This document shows positions 1-13,439 of a stretch of DNA of 64,000 bases, in pieces. The DNA lies in assembly GCA_035578155.1 (NCBI GenBank), contig JAPWDM010000005.1, positions 49,618,954 to 49,682,953 of the forward strand, written 5' to 3'. Both the position numbers and the translations under genes were made by a program. The notes under the pieces are model-generated. The model had not been told where the DNA came from. It did not search any database and was given only the letters and a program-made list of their open reading frames with translations. The first letter of the stretch is position 1; each line of letters opens with the position of its first letter. The DNA comes from Brachynemurus nebulosus. Lineage: Eukaryota > Arthropoda > Insecta > Neuroptera > Myrmeleontidae.

Positions 1-640
1 TAGTTTCATATTCATATCCCTTAGGAACTTTCAATCGGGATACAAACTATCCCAGCAGTTACTCTAAATCTAAATTAAATTTAATTGAAATCTGTTCAAT
101 AGTTCTGACGTGATTGAATAATTTATTTTGTTTCCTGAGGGAATCCTTGATCAGGATGAAAATTATCGTATGTGTTGTTCCATAAGGTATAAATATCCAT
201 GCTAAAACTGAATGAAATCGTTTCAATAATTTTGGGCTGACTGAATAATTTATTTGGTTTCCCATGGGAATCTATAATCGGGATAAACATTTTCTGTTTG
301 TTATTCCAAAGCATAAAGGTATTCATACCAAATTTGATTGAAATCGGTTTTGTAGTTTTGATACCACTTAGTTTCGTATTCATATCCTGTAGGAACCTTC
401 AACCAGGATATAAATTATCCTATTAATTATTCTAAACCATATAAGTCTCCCCTCAAAATTTTATTGAAATAGGCTTAGTAGTGAAGACATTTAGACATGA
501 TGACAAGATTTATTTTAGTATTCACAACCCACGGAAACTTTTAAACGGAATAAAAATTTCTTATCGGTTATTCCAAAGCATATTTATGTAAATATCTAAA
601 CTTACAAAATCGATTCAGTAGTTTTTTGACATCATTAGTT
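1..640. repeat. Degenerate tandem repeat, unit about 120-140 bp, five copies
   Basis: The motif GAAATCGGTTxxGTAGTTTTGA recurs in decayed form near positions 86, 213, 331, 462 and 606. Each copy follows a stretch of the type GGGAATCxxxxATCGGGATA and a TTATTCCAAAGCATA block. Such 'AAATCGGTTCAGTAGTTT' phrases are common in insect interspersed repeats, but I cannot assign a family. Short open frames on the minus strand here are repeat translation and not genes. The array may continue left of the window. Confidence 0.7.
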
Positions 641-3600
641 TCGTATTCATATCGTGTTTACTTTTACAATACATATTTTCCTGTAAGCTGATTTGGTTAT
701 ATTGCCAAAAAGCATTACACTTCACAATTTCTCTAAATGAATCTAGCGAAATTATAATAACACTAAAATTTACTAGGTGTATTGTAAGAGACAACATTAG
801 TTGACAATATTTGGTTTTTTTATAATTTGACTAGAGTTATTATAATAAAACGGTTTTGACAATATAGCTGCAACATTAACACCAACAGGAATAATTCCGA
901 AAAACAAATTGTTGAAAAAGATGAATGTATTTACCTTTGATTAAAATTGTTTAAACTATTCGAATGCATCTTGCACTCAAAATAGGTATCTAATACTTTT
1001 TATTCAAATAATTTCAATATTTTCAATTTCAAGTAAGTTCAAGTTGAAATTCAAAGATAATATACCTATACAAGGACTGTGTTGCTATATTATCTATAAT
1101 CTGTCATGCTACATTATCTGTTTTATCTATAGCCAAATCAGAGGCTAAATGATGCCAATATCCCGTTCAAAAACATCTAATGTGCATCAAATTTCAAGAG
1201 AGCATCAGCAGCGCATCATGTAGTATTAGACGTATCAGAAAAGTCATGATGCTGCATCGATGCGGTAAAGTTTACATTTTTGAAGTTACCCAATGTTACA
1301 TAAGAACCTTACAACCGAGTTACGTACTATATTTTATCTACAACTGAAGTGTTGAACAAAAAATCTATTGAGCACTCTTAATTCTAAATGCAAAATAGCG
1401 AAATTATGGAAAGGTTTAGCACATTGTTTGCCAAATATTAAATTGATTTATTGCATAACTTCAAGAGATTAAATGATTTTTGATCCCGAATGTAAAATCT
1501 GTTACAAAAGGACTTAGAACAAATGCCATTTGACTTGCATAAAATAATATAGCATAAAATATATTGTGGAAATATTAAAAAAAATTGGGCAATATAAAAA
1601 TAATTGTTTCTCCATACCAACAAATTTGAATTAATTGGGGCTTTGTTTAGTGTTTTAACATCAGAGTCATTTAAAAAAGATAAAATTTTATTGTTATAAT
1701 CGGTTCTGGATAAAATAACAGAAATATTACCTTTATCGCCTTTAGTAATAGTAAAATCGTCTATAGATCAATTTTTTGATTAATTGTTTTTAAAGTGTGA
1801 TTGAAGTTGAAATATGGAAAGCCAATAACTGTATCGGCGATGAGTTTGGCGATCTAATGTTTTAATCTGAATTTTCAATTCTTAATTTTTCTTGAACTAA
1901 TTTATTATTTAAAATAAGTGGTTCATATCTAGTAACGTTATTTAAGTTAAATTTGGCTTGTTGATAGTGCTATTCTATAATTTCATTTTCTGACTGGCCA
2001 TAAAAGTGGTAGTAAAAGTAATTTCACAATTGCAAAAATATCTTCAGTAAGTTAAAAAATATCAATCTTTTGCCCAAAATTTTCTCAAACTACTCTGATA
2101 AAAGATTCGACACAACAATTATTACTAAAGAAAAGTACAAATAATTTTAAGTTAATAAACAGTAAATTTTCACAAATAGGAAAATATTTTTACAAAAAAT
2201 TCCTTTCGTTTCTGATAGAAAGAAATGTCATTCCAAATAAATGTGCACTTTTCCATTATAAATTTCTAAACTCTCCCGAAAAAATATATATTATGAATAT
2301 ATTTATTATAGATGTGATACTATATCCACTAAACTATGACCGTGCTATAAAGCAAGCACGTAGAACCATTTAGAAAACGTATAGTGTTCAACTCGTTTTG
2401 ACCACAAAGATGGGCGAGCACAGTGTGATGGGACGTGATAGGGTGATGCAGGGTTGTACTCAATCGTTTTGGATAACGGTAACACATATACACACCAATT
2501 TACAACGGTGAACACCCCAACACCCAACCAACCTGACTACAACAGGAGAGCCAAAAGGACGGCAAAAGAACCGACGACGAATCGGTCACGTGACAAAACA
2601 TATATCTGCCATTAGAGTATTAACGATATAGTAATACAGCATGTTACGCTACAAGTAAATTTACAGGGTGTCCAATGTTTGAACTATGGATAACATTAAA
2701 ATATTTTTGCAGCAATTACGTACATACAAAAAGTGAAATTTTATAAGATAGGCCAAACAAAAAATGTCCGGTAAAAGATCCATATTTATGAAGGTGTTTA
2801 CGAAAAACGAATTCACATAAAATTGATCTAGTTTCATTTAAAGTCTATTAAGTATTATTCTTACTTATCGGATAATTCTAGCGTAGGTAGATAAAACTAG
2901 TTAAGTCCAAAATATCAACTTTACAGTAGAGAGTAAAAACTAAAATGAAATGCAGGCAACATCAGTTAATTTGAATTAACTTCAAGTTTACATGACATTT
3001 TGTTATAAAGTTTTTTAAATCAATTACTTTCTTAAGATATAACACAGTAAATCATAAAAAAAATTAACCTTAAGCCTTAAACTAAAATTTTTTAAGACAT
3101 TTTTATGGACTTAACATATAAAAAACAACAATAAATTTCATTATTAAAACCATTTGTGGACTTAATCAGTTTTAGCGGGTAGTTGTTGCCATAAAAATAC
3201 ATTTCCAATTTAATTAAACTATGTATACCCTGTTTCAAATACAACTGATCATGAGTCAAAGTTAAAAAATTAAATAATTCTTATATTCAAAACAAATCAA
3301 TCTTCTATTCTTTTCTAAAAATTTACGTAAGTGCAATAATGAAAGAGATAAAGCCTAGAAAACGGAAATTATTTAAATTCATAAGTGATGAAGCATGGTT
3401 AAATTTAACTGATATGGACCATATTTAAGAATTTTATAACAAGTGCATAAAAAATGCTGTGTGTGGAATTGACTTTTGCCCTTTTGTAAATATATGAGAT
3501 AGACCCTCTTGGTCTTTATTATAAAATAAAATCAAAAAATCAAAAATGGACTTAACCACTTTTGTCTACCTGCGCAAGAATTTATCCACGAATGTTTCAA

Positions 3601-3670
3601 CAATAAAATCATAGAACCGGAATATCTTCTCGCAAATCAATTCTCCCAGATCAAAACATTAGAACATCAT
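641..3670. other. AT-rich non-coding stretch, no gene seen
   Basis: Only chance open frames of about 60 codons occur, none with a recognisable motif. No TIR pair, tRNA-like box or tandem array was found by eye. Confidence 0.6.
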
Positions 3671-4163
3671 AATAGTTTACTGCGCAATAAGTGCGGGAAA
3701 TTGTCGATTGCTCACGAAAGCGAAGTTGAGCGCACGAACGTAGTGAATGCGCTCATTTGCTTGAGTGGGGCAATTGACAATCCCGCACGAGTTGCACATA
3801 CTATTTTTTATTACGAATTTCACATACTTTTTTCTATTATTATCACTATTTTTGACATTTTTATTACTTTTTAAAATAATATTTTTAAGTGTTCGTCTTT
3901 TTTTTCTGAATTAATTATCGTTTAAATTACTTTGTCGGTAGTTTCTCTAGAAATAATTATGAAATATTTATTAAATGAAAAATCAAGAGGCGGCTTTGCC
4001 TGTTTTGATTAAATTTTGCGTGTTTTATTGTCAATTTGCGTGTGAGAAGTTACTTTCCACACACAAAAAAGTATGCGGGAAGAGTACAGTTGGTAAACAG
4101 CTATTTTGCGTACAGTAATGTGTGCGCCAAGTTAATACTTCTCCCGCATGAGTAATAAAAAAA
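3671..4163 (+). repeat. Dispersed repeat copy A (inverted partner at 18,229-18,719)
   Basis: About 490 bp match the reverse complement of 18,229-18,719 over the whole length with scattered substitutions. It opens with a GC-richer imperfect hairpin (about 3,690-3,790): GTGCGGGAAATTGTCGATTG pairs with CAATTGACAATCCCGCAC, and a second inner pair is built on TTGAGCGCA/TGCGCTCA. It closes with CTTCTCCCGCATGAGTAATA. No coding potential. It looks like a non-autonomous mobile element; the class is unresolved because the ends are only weakly inverted. Confidence 0.75.
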
Positions 4164-5600
4164 TTAGTCCTTACAATTTATAGTCCTTACAAGAGTTTTT
4201 GTAAAGATCAACTAAACGTAATTTGATATTGTCCCATAGTAATAAAAATGAAACTATCCGTCCTCGTTTTACCTTTTGAGAAAATATGCAGCGTCAAATT
4301 GAAATCGGACACCCAATATCTATTGTTATATCGGACTATAGAATGCAGTGCATTGAAAGCCAGCGCTCTACTGCTGGCGTATAGAAGAGGGCGAAATGGT
4401 GACGGTTTAGAAGGCCATTACTCTCTGGACACATTGGATGACCACGACATTGTATATACACCTATGTATGTAGCACATACACGACACAAGAGATGAAAAC
4501 TAACTGCTGTCCATAAAAGCTCAATCAACTAACTCAAGGTTATTTCTCTTTCACTACGCCACACAGCTCAGAATATGGTACCTACCTACAGTTTTCCCAT
4601 TTTCTCGTTTTTCCTCTATTATATTCATTTTTTATTTATGTTACAACATCAAAATAATTTTCTTGTTGAATGACGCACGGCAATGACGGACGTCGTTTTT
4701 TGAGAAGCAAGTTAGTTGTGTTGTTTTTATAGTTTTTATTTTAGAAATTGTTGAAAATCAATTTTCACGTTGGTGAAGAGAATTCGATTTAATGTTGTGT
4801 GGGTGTCTGTTTTCGATGTAGAAAATTCGAAATTTTGTGTTATGTTATGTTGAAAGTTTTCGTAGTATTTGAAATTTCTGTGGAATTTTTGGTAGCTACG
4901 TGTAAAGACTCCTATATATTAAGATAGAAAATAAAAAAAGTTATAAAACTTTGAGGTTAAACAATCGTGAAGTTGACTGCCTCGTTAATTCGTATTTATA
5001 GACAGCCGCAAACATGTATCGTGATTTTCAAAAATAAAACAGACAATCACAGGCATGCGTATCGACGAAAAGTTATCACAATCGAAAATCTATTAATTTT
5101 TGTAGTTTAATGCGGCATCAGATAAATTTTTTTAGTTACCGTAACAAAAAAAAAAATGTGTCTGATGACAAAAAAGGAATTGTTGGGAAAGTAGATTTCA
5201 ATTACTTTAATTCGTATAGATTACGAACAAAATAATTTTAGCAAATAATGTTATCGTTACAAATGCTAAATAATAATGTTTTTCTACTCCTGTTGAAAAA
5301 CAGACTCACTAGATATCCGTTAATTGTTGAGAAAGTTAGGCATTATTCAAAGATGTGGAGGAATTTTCATTACTCACTACCTTTTTGACCAATGAAATCA
5401 CCGTATTAACCATTATTCAATGGGCTGGCTTTTGTTTTGTGTATAATATACGTATTAATTTTTAATTTCAAATATGTTGCGTAGTAAGATCTAAGTAAAC
5501 AAAGTAGCTTGTATTTTGCTTTCATCGTTTGTACATATACATATGTATAAACATTTAATGCAATCGTAGTCGTAGAAAAAATATTGTATTTTACTCGCTT
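4164..5600. other. AT-rich non-coding stretch, no gene seen
   Basis: An 82-codon open frame (4,248-4,496, plus) shows no recognisable motif and no supporting promoter or poly(A) arrangement that I trust. The rest is low-complexity AT-rich DNA. Confidence 0.5.
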
Positions 5601-5603
5601 GCA

Positions 5604-5690
5604 ATGGCTATTACTCACTCAGATGCATTGCGACACTCGCCCCGCAAGCTCGGCTCGTGTCGCAATTTCATCTTCGTGAGTAATAGCTAT
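5604..5690. repeat. Foldback hairpin, about 87 bp
   Basis: Arms near 5,604-5,637 and 5,656-5,690 are imperfect inverted copies: GGCTATTACTCAC and GCATTGCGACAC pair with GTGAGTAATAGC and GTGTCGCAAT. The loop is GC-rich (CGCCCCGCAAGCTCGGC). It resembles in style the hairpin inside the 3.7 kb repeat: a GC-rich stem embedded in AT-rich DNA. Confidence 0.7.
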
Positions 5691-5748
5691 CATTATCAGC
5701 TTGTTGAATAATATACTAATATATACCTACTAATAACTATATTCTGTC

Positions 5749-6613
5749 CAGGCCCGGATCTAAGGGGGTGGGGGAACCGGAGCCCCTGCCCCGGGCGTCA
5801 GTTTCAGGGGGCGGCAAAATCATACTAGGTCGGTCTATATTAAATGGTCTAAAAGAAAGTTGGTTGCTCGACCATTTTAGAAAAAATTAATATTCTTCCA
5901 GTTGTTTCTATTATATTTAAAGTACCTACTGAAAAAAAATTATCTTGAACCGTTTAAGCGTGGTATGTATTTTTGTTTTCCAAATTGCGCTGATTTTTGT
6001 GTTCGCAGCCATTTATGTTAATGCACATACACATACATATTTCATAAACCGTTCATCCTAAAAGGTTGAAATAAAAAGCATTTTAACGGTAATAAATGTC
6101 TCTTTACTTTAAGTGATGTCCATATTTAACCTATTTTCGTCCCTTCCATAAGAAAACTTTTTTTCCTATCTCGCTTAGTATTTTTTATGAGAATAGCTAT
6201 ACGGGTTACTTACAGCTATACTAACTTATGAAACCCATTATGAAACAAATACACACTATTTCAATTGTGAAACTTGTATCCTTTAATTTTTACAAACTTC
6301 CGAAAACTGACTCTTTTCCAAATTTTGGAATTTTGCGCTCTTGTATCTTTGATGGAACTGGTGATAAAAATTTGAAATTTACATAACTTGTAGTGCTTTC
6401 GGAGTAGATTTATTAAAATAAAAAATCAACTTGTACCTTTATACTGATCGTTTACAAAACCTTCAATTTTTATCATTGCCGCAACGGAGTTTTATAAAGG
6501 ACTTTTATACTATGAGTTTTTTTGACAATTTATTTATGTCAAACGTTGGAAAGGGGGGGGGCGCCATTTTGACGTTTCTGCCCCGGTTCTAAAAAATCGT
6601 AGATCCGGAAATG
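5749..6613. mobile_element. Non-autonomous hAT-type element, 865 bp
   Basis: The left end is CAGGCCCGGATCT and the right end, reverse complemented, is CATTTCCGGATCT. The GC-rich subterminal parts are CCGGAGCCCCTGCCCCGG on the left and GCCCCGGTTCT on the right. It is flanked by an 8-bp target duplication that matches at seven positions, ATTCTGTC (5,741-5,748) and ATTCTGTT (6,614-6,621). An 8-bp duplication and CA-starting ends are typical of hAT transposons. The interior is AT-rich without a transposase frame, so mobilisation would need a source element elsewhere. Confidence 0.8.
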
Positions 6614-6621
6614 ATTCTGTT

Positions 6622-7014
6622 ATTAATTTAATTAAGGATACACTCTACCAATTACTAATATGTATTCGTGTTTCGCTTGATAGAACAAGCTTTGCGTTTT
6701 ACATTTTTTTTACAAACATCTACCATTCCAACCAGCAACATTTGTGTTCGTATTAGGGATGTTATGGATATGAAATTTCAGATACGGATACGTATATTGT
6801 AAGTTTTGGAACATTAGATTCATTGATAGTAATCGTACAAGATTCGATAGACAAGGATAATCGACACGTTCCAGCGCAGACAAAATATTCTCTACAAGAA
6901 TGGTGTAAGAGCACGGTCTGCGTGTCTGTCCATGTTTGTATACGGTTATAATATATTACTCTGTAAATATCAATGTATTCATAAAAAAAGATATTTATGG
7001 TGTTTGTGAGTTCT
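6622..7014. other. Non-coding spacer
   Basis: AT-rich sequence between two TIR elements. No gene, structural RNA or repeat was recognised. Confidence 0.5.
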
Positions 7015-7015
7015 G

Positions 7016-7903
7016 TAGGGGAGACTGGGGTAAAGTGGCCATTGGCCGTTACTCACAGGAAACTATTCCAATCTTCTGGCGAAGTTGAATGCTAGCTTGT
7101 AGAGAAGCCATTAGTATTCTATTAAAACGTCAATGATCAGTTCACAAGATTGTATGAATTATAACGAATTTTCTTAATTTTCGAGTGTTGATGCAAAGTA
7201 AGTTTTAAGTTGAATTCTCATCATTTTCTTATTAATTACGATACAATTTTTTAATTGGGATATCTAAAAACTTTAAAATAATATACTTATCGATGAATCA
7301 GAAAATTCTTTCTTGAAATTAGTTATGGTTTGCCGAAATGGCGTCTAACGGGGTCAAGTGGCCAGGCACATAATATGGGGCAGAGTGATCAGTGTCTGCG
7401 ATCGCTGCTCAAAGTGAATTCTTAGAATGTTTTAACATATTGTATTAAATTCAGAACTTTTATTTAATTCTTTATATTTTATAAACAGAAGAATTGCCTG
7501 AAATCAGTTTTTAGGGTTCCGAGAAAAAATGTGAAAAAGGAACCTAGCTCTATGATGAGACTTCAGTTTCCGTCCGTCCGTCCGTCCGCTGCTATATAAT
7601 AATTAATAATACAAACATAGTTTGATTTTGTATATAAACATGTTTATTACTTCAAGATTTCTTTTTGGGTTAAAATGCGTACCCCTGGCTACTTTAGCCA
7701 ATTATGTTGGGTAAAATAGCCACTTTGCACATGTTGCGAAAAAAAAAATTGCAAAAATACTTTTCAAGATATTGTTGATATATTGATGGTTATTGGTTCT
7801 GTACTAAAGTAACTATATGCTAAATAAATCTGTATTTCTTTTCAAATAAATAAACCAAACAACAATTTGTCTTGGAGTGGCCACTTTACCCCAGTCTTCC
7901 GTA
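7016..7903. mobile_element. TIR element, about 0.89 kb, TA-flanked
   Basis: The left end TAGGGGAGACTGGGGTAAAG and the right end CTTTACCCCAGTCTTCCGTA are inverted copies over about 26 bp. GGGGTCAAGTGGCCA recurs inside near 7,350. TA at both outer edges suggests a Tc1/mariner/pogo superfamily element. An inserted-looking motif GGGTTCCG...AAAAGGAACC followed by (CCGT)n lies at 7,514-7,588; this phrase is common in insect repeats. No coding frame survives. It shares size and end style with elements at 22.5, 33.1 and 37.3 kb. Confidence 0.75.
7570..7588. repeat. (CCGT)n microsatellite
   Basis: Four to five copies of CCGT follow a GGAACC motif, inside the 7.0-7.9 kb TIR element. Confidence 0.85.
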
Positions 7904-10030
7904 CTTGCAGATACGAGCAAACCCTAAATCGGCAAAACTATTTTTTTGTCGATAAAATTTTTTAAAATTTTTAATAAGTGGGACTAGTTTCACAGACGCA
8001 ATATTCTCTTACACTCCCTAATTGTATTAATATATGAGCAAGTAATTTCCAACTTTGTTAACAATGTAATGAATTTAATTAAACAATGACAGGATCAGGT
8101 GCTCAGGGCAGTCAGGGCGGGGGGCGGGGGTTGTAGTTCATCCATCCCGATCTAATAATAAAGATGGTAGACATGGTTGGAGTGGTTTATAATAATAATA
8201 TGACGATGATGTGTAGAATATGAATATGACCCTAGGGAACATCCATCCAATAAGCCAAGCAACCAACAACACTGACTGACTTATGTAGTACAGCCAGGCG
8301 GCGCTTAGGTACCTACTGACGGCTCACCTCAAGTCGCTCTTATCCGGTCCATGTACTACATTATGTACGTTCCTTAAATATATGCCTGTATGTTACATAT
8401 AGGTAGGTTATACGTATATTCCTTGGTCGTAACACAAACCATTATCAGATCACATTATATTAATAAAGATTTTATAATTAGTTGTACTGACTGATATATA
8501 ACGCACAGTTTAGATACGCTATTAAAATATTTATATTTACATACAATATAAATTTAATGTAAGTAATGCTTCACGGTAATGAACTGTTTCATTTTTCATT
8601 ATATATCGGTACAGTACTGATCAAAATTCTGTACCTGAGAAGCATAAAACTGTACGTTTTATGCTTCTCAGGAAGAGTTACAGTGTTATGCTTCTCAGGT
8701 ACAGAATTATGGTACAATGAAACAATTAAATTTTATTTAACTCGGGAATTAGCAGTGTCACCTCTATAGGTGACAGTGATTTGTGATTTTCTTTTTACAG
8801 ACAATATAACAAATTTTAAAAATAAATGTGTTACGACTATAATGTTAATACTTAGTAGTATTCATGGTTTTATTTTGGCAACACTGAAGTTATGTTAACG
8901 GTCAAATTATTCTGTTGTTTCAAACGATTTGCTGTTTTATTGCACGTGAGTGTATCTTGTGGTATTTTCACTGTTACAAAAAATGTCTAAAAAGTAGGTA
9001 CTGTTAATACTGTTATAACAAATTATTATTTAAGAATCAAACTTCTAATGAGAGTGATTTTTTGCCGGTAATTTCATACCGTTTTATCAGTTCATATTAC
9101 AAATAACGGCCCGTATGACCTATAATTGACACGCCATTTAAAAAAAAAACTGAAGAGTATTTTTTTTTCAATTATTTATTTTTTATATGTTGAGTACCTA
9201 AAGATAAAAACTAGCACAAAATAAGAATATTTTGTTGATAGATCGCGGCTTGGGAATTGTCCTGTTCACGCACAGATGAGACAGATCAAGCCTACATACA
9301 AAAAAGTGTGATCCAAAAGTTGCAGTAAGTAGCAATTTATACTGCTTACTAATTAGTCGTCCATCGGCTCTTCAAGCGTACACATTCATTGTTAAGTCGT
9401 GGTCACAGTGGTGGCTGTTCATTGTTACATCACTAGTAGCAGGTACCTGCACATGGTTGTTCTAGTATACATATGCATTCTCACCTTGGACCACCGCTAC
9501 ATACATACAGAGTATTACACACACAAACATCCACTACCTTACACATACCAACACAAAGTCTAAATACGTATATAACCTTCCACCTCTCTGCCAAGTCTGA
9601 TGACGTAAAATTCTGATTAAAGTCGGGATGCTGATTATCATAATAGTAGTTTGGCCCCTTGTTTTCACGTCTACGTAGTTTAACTCCACCACGAGCCGGC
9701 AATATTTTTCAAGAATTAGGAAACAAGCTTTATGTAAGTAAATTCACGAAATAATTCAACAAGTGTAAACCCACATATATTCAGAAAAGAAATAACACAA
9801 TGAAATGATAAAAAAAAATTATTTTGTATGTGTTATTCGTAGCTATCCGTAGCTAACAGCCAGTATGCTACCGGCCAATCATTGTCCGTAGTAGCATCAC
9901 ACACGCACGTATATGGTCTGTCTCTCCACTTGTTCTGGCTATTACACATATACTGTGTGAGCGGCCATTAAAGTATTAAAGAATCATATGCACTTGCGTC
10001 GAATTTCAGAATTTTCTTCTGTCAACTAGC
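7904..10030. other. Non-coding stretch with one small hairpin
   Basis: No gene recognised. A hairpin at 8,625-8,708 has AATTCTGTACCTGAGAAGCA against TGCTTCTCAGGTACAGAATT, with a further copy of the inner part (TTTTATGCTTCTCAGG) at 8,657-8,672, so two alternative stems are possible. A 73-codon minus-strand frame at 9,481-9,702 has no recognisable motif. Confidence 0.55.
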
Positions 10031-10034
10031 AATC

Positions 10035-10095
10035 GAGCCTGCTTAGTCACTGGTACGTTAGGTGAGTAGATCGAGGATTCGAATCCCACAGCCAA
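10035..10095 (+). repeat. tRNA-derived (SINE-like) segment
   Basis: TTAGTCACTGGT resembles a pol III A box and GGATTCGAATCCC a B box, with spacing shorter than in a tRNA gene and no foldable cloverleaf acceptor stem. Best read as the decayed head of a tRNA-derived SINE. The exact ends are not visible. Confidence 0.4.
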
Positions 10096-11421
10096 CTTTT
10101 TTCTTTAGAATGTAGCCTATGTAAAAATGTAAGGTAACACTTATCTGTAAACAAAAGAATTTTTGAAGTTCTCGAGTTTATTCCAAAATAACGAAATCAT
10201 ATAAATTTTACTTCTGTATAATCTTAATATGATGCATGATCACATTGCACTTTAAGCAACCAACCATAAATATTTCACTTTAAACTGCGTTGCAAAATTT
10301 TTCAATACAGAGTTAGTAGTTTCACTTCAAAAATAGTGCTACTGATTCGTTTGGTAAAACAAACGAAAGATGGTAGTTTAATTCTGATTGGTAGTGTAAA
10401 TGTAAATAAATGTTTATTCCATAAATATGTAATTTGAGCAAAATTACATTTCCAAAAAGTTAGTTTGTAATTATCAGTCCCTTAAATTTGCGAATAATAA
10501 ATAAATAAACAATAGAATTCTAGAATACATAGTTTACAATTTCTTGCAATATTTTGAAATAATTACAAGAGTAAAATCAGCTTTAATACAAAGTATACAT
10601 TAGTAAATACTAAACATTTCAGGAATTATGCGTAATATGCATTTGTATCTAAAATTTACTAAACAAATCCATTATTCTCTGAAAATATATCTAGATATTA
10701 AATGCTGATCCTTTAACAAAAAGATTTACAAATACATTTTGTATCTGGGTACAATAGTTAGATATCTACCTTAACCCAGATTATAGATCAATGGACATAT
10801 TATACGTAGTGTGTATAGACTAAGTGTATCAATGAATAAATGAAGCCTCAAGATACCACCAACTTTATAATAACGTTATCAGCGGAATCGTAATACCTAC
10901 CCGTAATAACAATTTTTAGTGCCTTTTCAAATCATTGTTGTTAAAATATAATATTGATAATAAAATTTAACTTTTCTTGAGAAAAAACTGCAAATTTAAA
11001 AAAAAAAAGTTATATTGGATATATTTTCAAAACATGTATACAAATTATGTCTTGCAACAAATATGGTTTTGTTTACTGAACAATAGATAGTGCATTAAGT
11101 TCTCCATATCATATCTCGCTGGGTGCTTCAGTGAAACAGCCCACAAGCTGACTATAATTCAAATACGATATTACACGGATAAAAACTAAATTAAATATAG
11201 ATTACTATCTGAATAAAAATCGATATCAAAACACTGAAAATTTTACAAATTTGGCTAAAACAAACATTTGAATAAAGTTAACTTATTCACAAAATACCTA
11301 CGACTGACAGCTAAAAGCCGAGATGTCAAATTCAATTGTTGGTTCACACACGCAGCCTGGTGAACTCTCACGGACAGTTAAAACCGTAGAGACAACAAAC
11401 ACATCGAGTCAAAACACAATA
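10096..11421. other. AT-rich non-coding stretch, no gene seen
   Basis: Long AT-rich sequence with homopolymer runs. No open frame of note, no inverted ends and no tandem array recognised. Confidence 0.55.
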
Positions 11422-11424
11422 TTA

Positions 11425-11880
11425 AGCCGGTTCTACACGATGCTATGAACGTTTCTTCCAACGTTCGATCGAACGTTTGATGCAAGTAAATTCGATAGTT
11501 GGTGCTGCGAATGCTCCTGCTACACGGTGAATCGAATGTTTGATCCAATACATATGATGATGTGTTGATACGAACGTTTAACAGTGGACCAGGACGTCAT
11601 CTGTCTGATGTTATCTCTAATGTTATACACTGATATTGTCTCTCTTCATATGAACGAGTCGTGTAACCATTGAGTCGAACCAACGAACATTGTCCTTCAA
11701 ACGTTCGAAGCATCCCTTTGACTCGGTGCAAGAATACCGACATCGGCTGGAACATGGCCAAATACGAACGTTTGACGCTCGACATTGGACGTTCGTGGTT
11801 TCGAACAACGGCCACACGATGCGATGAATCATCAAACGTCCAATGTTGGAAGGTGTTCGTAGCATCGTGTAGAACCGGCC
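11425..11880. mobile_element. Harbinger-type MITE, 456 bp
   Basis: The left end AGCCGGTTCTACACGATGC is an inverted copy of the right end GCATCGTGTAGAACCGGCC. The 3-bp target duplication TTA lies at 11,422-11,424 and 11,881-11,883. GGCC-starting ends with a TTA duplication are characteristic of PIF/Harbinger elements. Subterminal GAACGTTTGA-type motifs recur in both orientations through the body. Open frames of 80-142 codons crossing it are products of this structure and not genes. Confidence 0.85.
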
Positions 11881-11883
11881 TTA

Positions 11884-13340
11884 CCATAAATAATATCAAA
11901 CGTGGTAAGGACACGCTGAGCGTATGTCATACCACGGTCATACACATCACATCACCATATACGATACATATACATCTACATATATCATACACTGGGAGCA
12001 CAGGTCAGCCGATCATCCCCCAGAGCGTCGTACAAATTATATTTATGACAATATCCAGAGGTTACAGAAATATTTATGTATCGCGACGTTTACTCTAGCG
12101 GGTACGAGTGTCCCGCCCGACGTTCAGTGTGTTGACAGCGGTGCGGTGCGGTGCGGTGCGGTGTGGCCAATGTGGAATGATAGTGTTGCGGTCATTTTGT
12201 TTCTCCGCATGTCTCCGTGTATTCTGTGACGGCACGGCACGTGATCAGACGTAACTAATTATTATATTAATCTTGTGAACCTTCGACGAAACTTTCGGTA
12301 TGATACCCATTCGAAGTGGATGGGGTGCGGGGGTGACACAAACATTAATTAAAACAAAACATTCAATATGGTGTTAACTATAATTTATGTACAACTTTTG
12401 TTTCGATAAATATTTGTGAAAGTGAAAATAAAAGGTATGTTGATGATATTTTATAATATTGATTTTTAAAGTTTGGATGTGGAAAGAAAAGTTTATGGAT
12501 GAAATGAAAAGAAAAATAATGTATCAAGAATAGTTTAAAAGTAGCTCTTTGCATGGGTCTACAACTCTACAACATCTAATTATATTAATGATTTACATCG
12601 AGTACAACTGCTAATAAGTAGAATTAACAATTAATAAAAGTTTGGTAGTATCGGCAGCGTGCGTAGTATATGGTGGGGATCATTAAATCGATTGCAGCGT
12701 GAATAGTGGAGAAAATAGGTAATAATACATGCTCATATGTGTTTATAGTGTAATAAAAAATATTAAATACAAATATAATACATTGATCCACTTTGATTAT
12801 AAAGGCAATTGCCACTAATATGTCGTTCCTTATTTATCTATCAACGTATTAACGTCTACACGTCAATCCACAAATACAGAATTAAAAATATTTGAGGTAT
12901 TTTAAACTCACATGCAATGATGTTTCATAAGAAGTTATTGATGTTTGCTTTATGTATGACTGTACATTCAACTAAATGACTTATGCCAGCATTTCGTAAT
13001 TTTCGAATTTCCCTGACGTGTTTCACTATCACCAGCAACTTTTTCCTCTGCATAGTCCGGGGTTGGAAGGAAATACTGTCTTGATAATTATATCCATGTT
13101 AACGTCGAAAATTGTTTAAATACTTTATTAATATAACTATTATACTTCATCCAGTCTTTTATACCTCAAATTGTTCAAATTTATTTATAAAAAAAAAAAA
13201 ATAATAGGTAATAATTGTAAATAACAAATATTTGTATTCAGATTTTACGGTTTTTTTGAAAATATTTGAAATTTATTTCCACGGTTACCATTATTTAATA
13301 GCATGAAAAAATATATATTATAGATGTCGTTGGCATCACG
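11884..13340. other. Non-coding stretch including a GC-richer patch
   Basis: About 12,090-12,330 is clearly less AT-rich than its surroundings (CGCCCGACGTTC, CACGGCACGTGATC) and contains a GCGGT repeat. It could be a promoter-proximal or transposon-derived patch, but no adjacent coding exon is recognisable. Confidence 0.45.
12139..12162. repeat. (GCGGT)n pentanucleotide repeat
   Basis: Five tandem GCGGT units. A shorter tract of the same unit occurs at 60,414-60,430. Confidence 0.9.
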
Positions 13341-13344
13341 CACC

Positions 13345-13415
13345 CAGCCAATAGGTAATGTCTTGTAACACGAAGGTTATGGGTTCGATTCCCCCTTCAG
13401 TAAATTTTTTTTTTT
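13345..13415 (+). repeat. tRNA-derived (SINE-like) segment
   Basis: GGTTCGATTCCC within TTATGGGTTCGATTCCCCC is a near-consensus pol III B box. An upstream ATAGGTAATG stretch could be an A-box remnant. A poly(T) run follows. No complete cloverleaf can be drawn, so this is a decayed tRNA-derived repeat and not a tRNA gene. Confidence 0.45.
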
Positions 13416-13439
13416 TAAATTGCTTTCAACTGATTGCAG

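Noticed and set aside
11597..12229. Frames of 80-142 codons on both strands
   Set aside because: They lie across a Harbinger-type MITE and its GC-richer flank; overlapping frames on opposite strands come from the inverted structure, with no protein motif.
12090..12330. CpG-rich host promoter
   Set aside because: Only a modestly GC-rich patch with a pentanucleotide repeat; no adjacent exon or start codon context could be supported.
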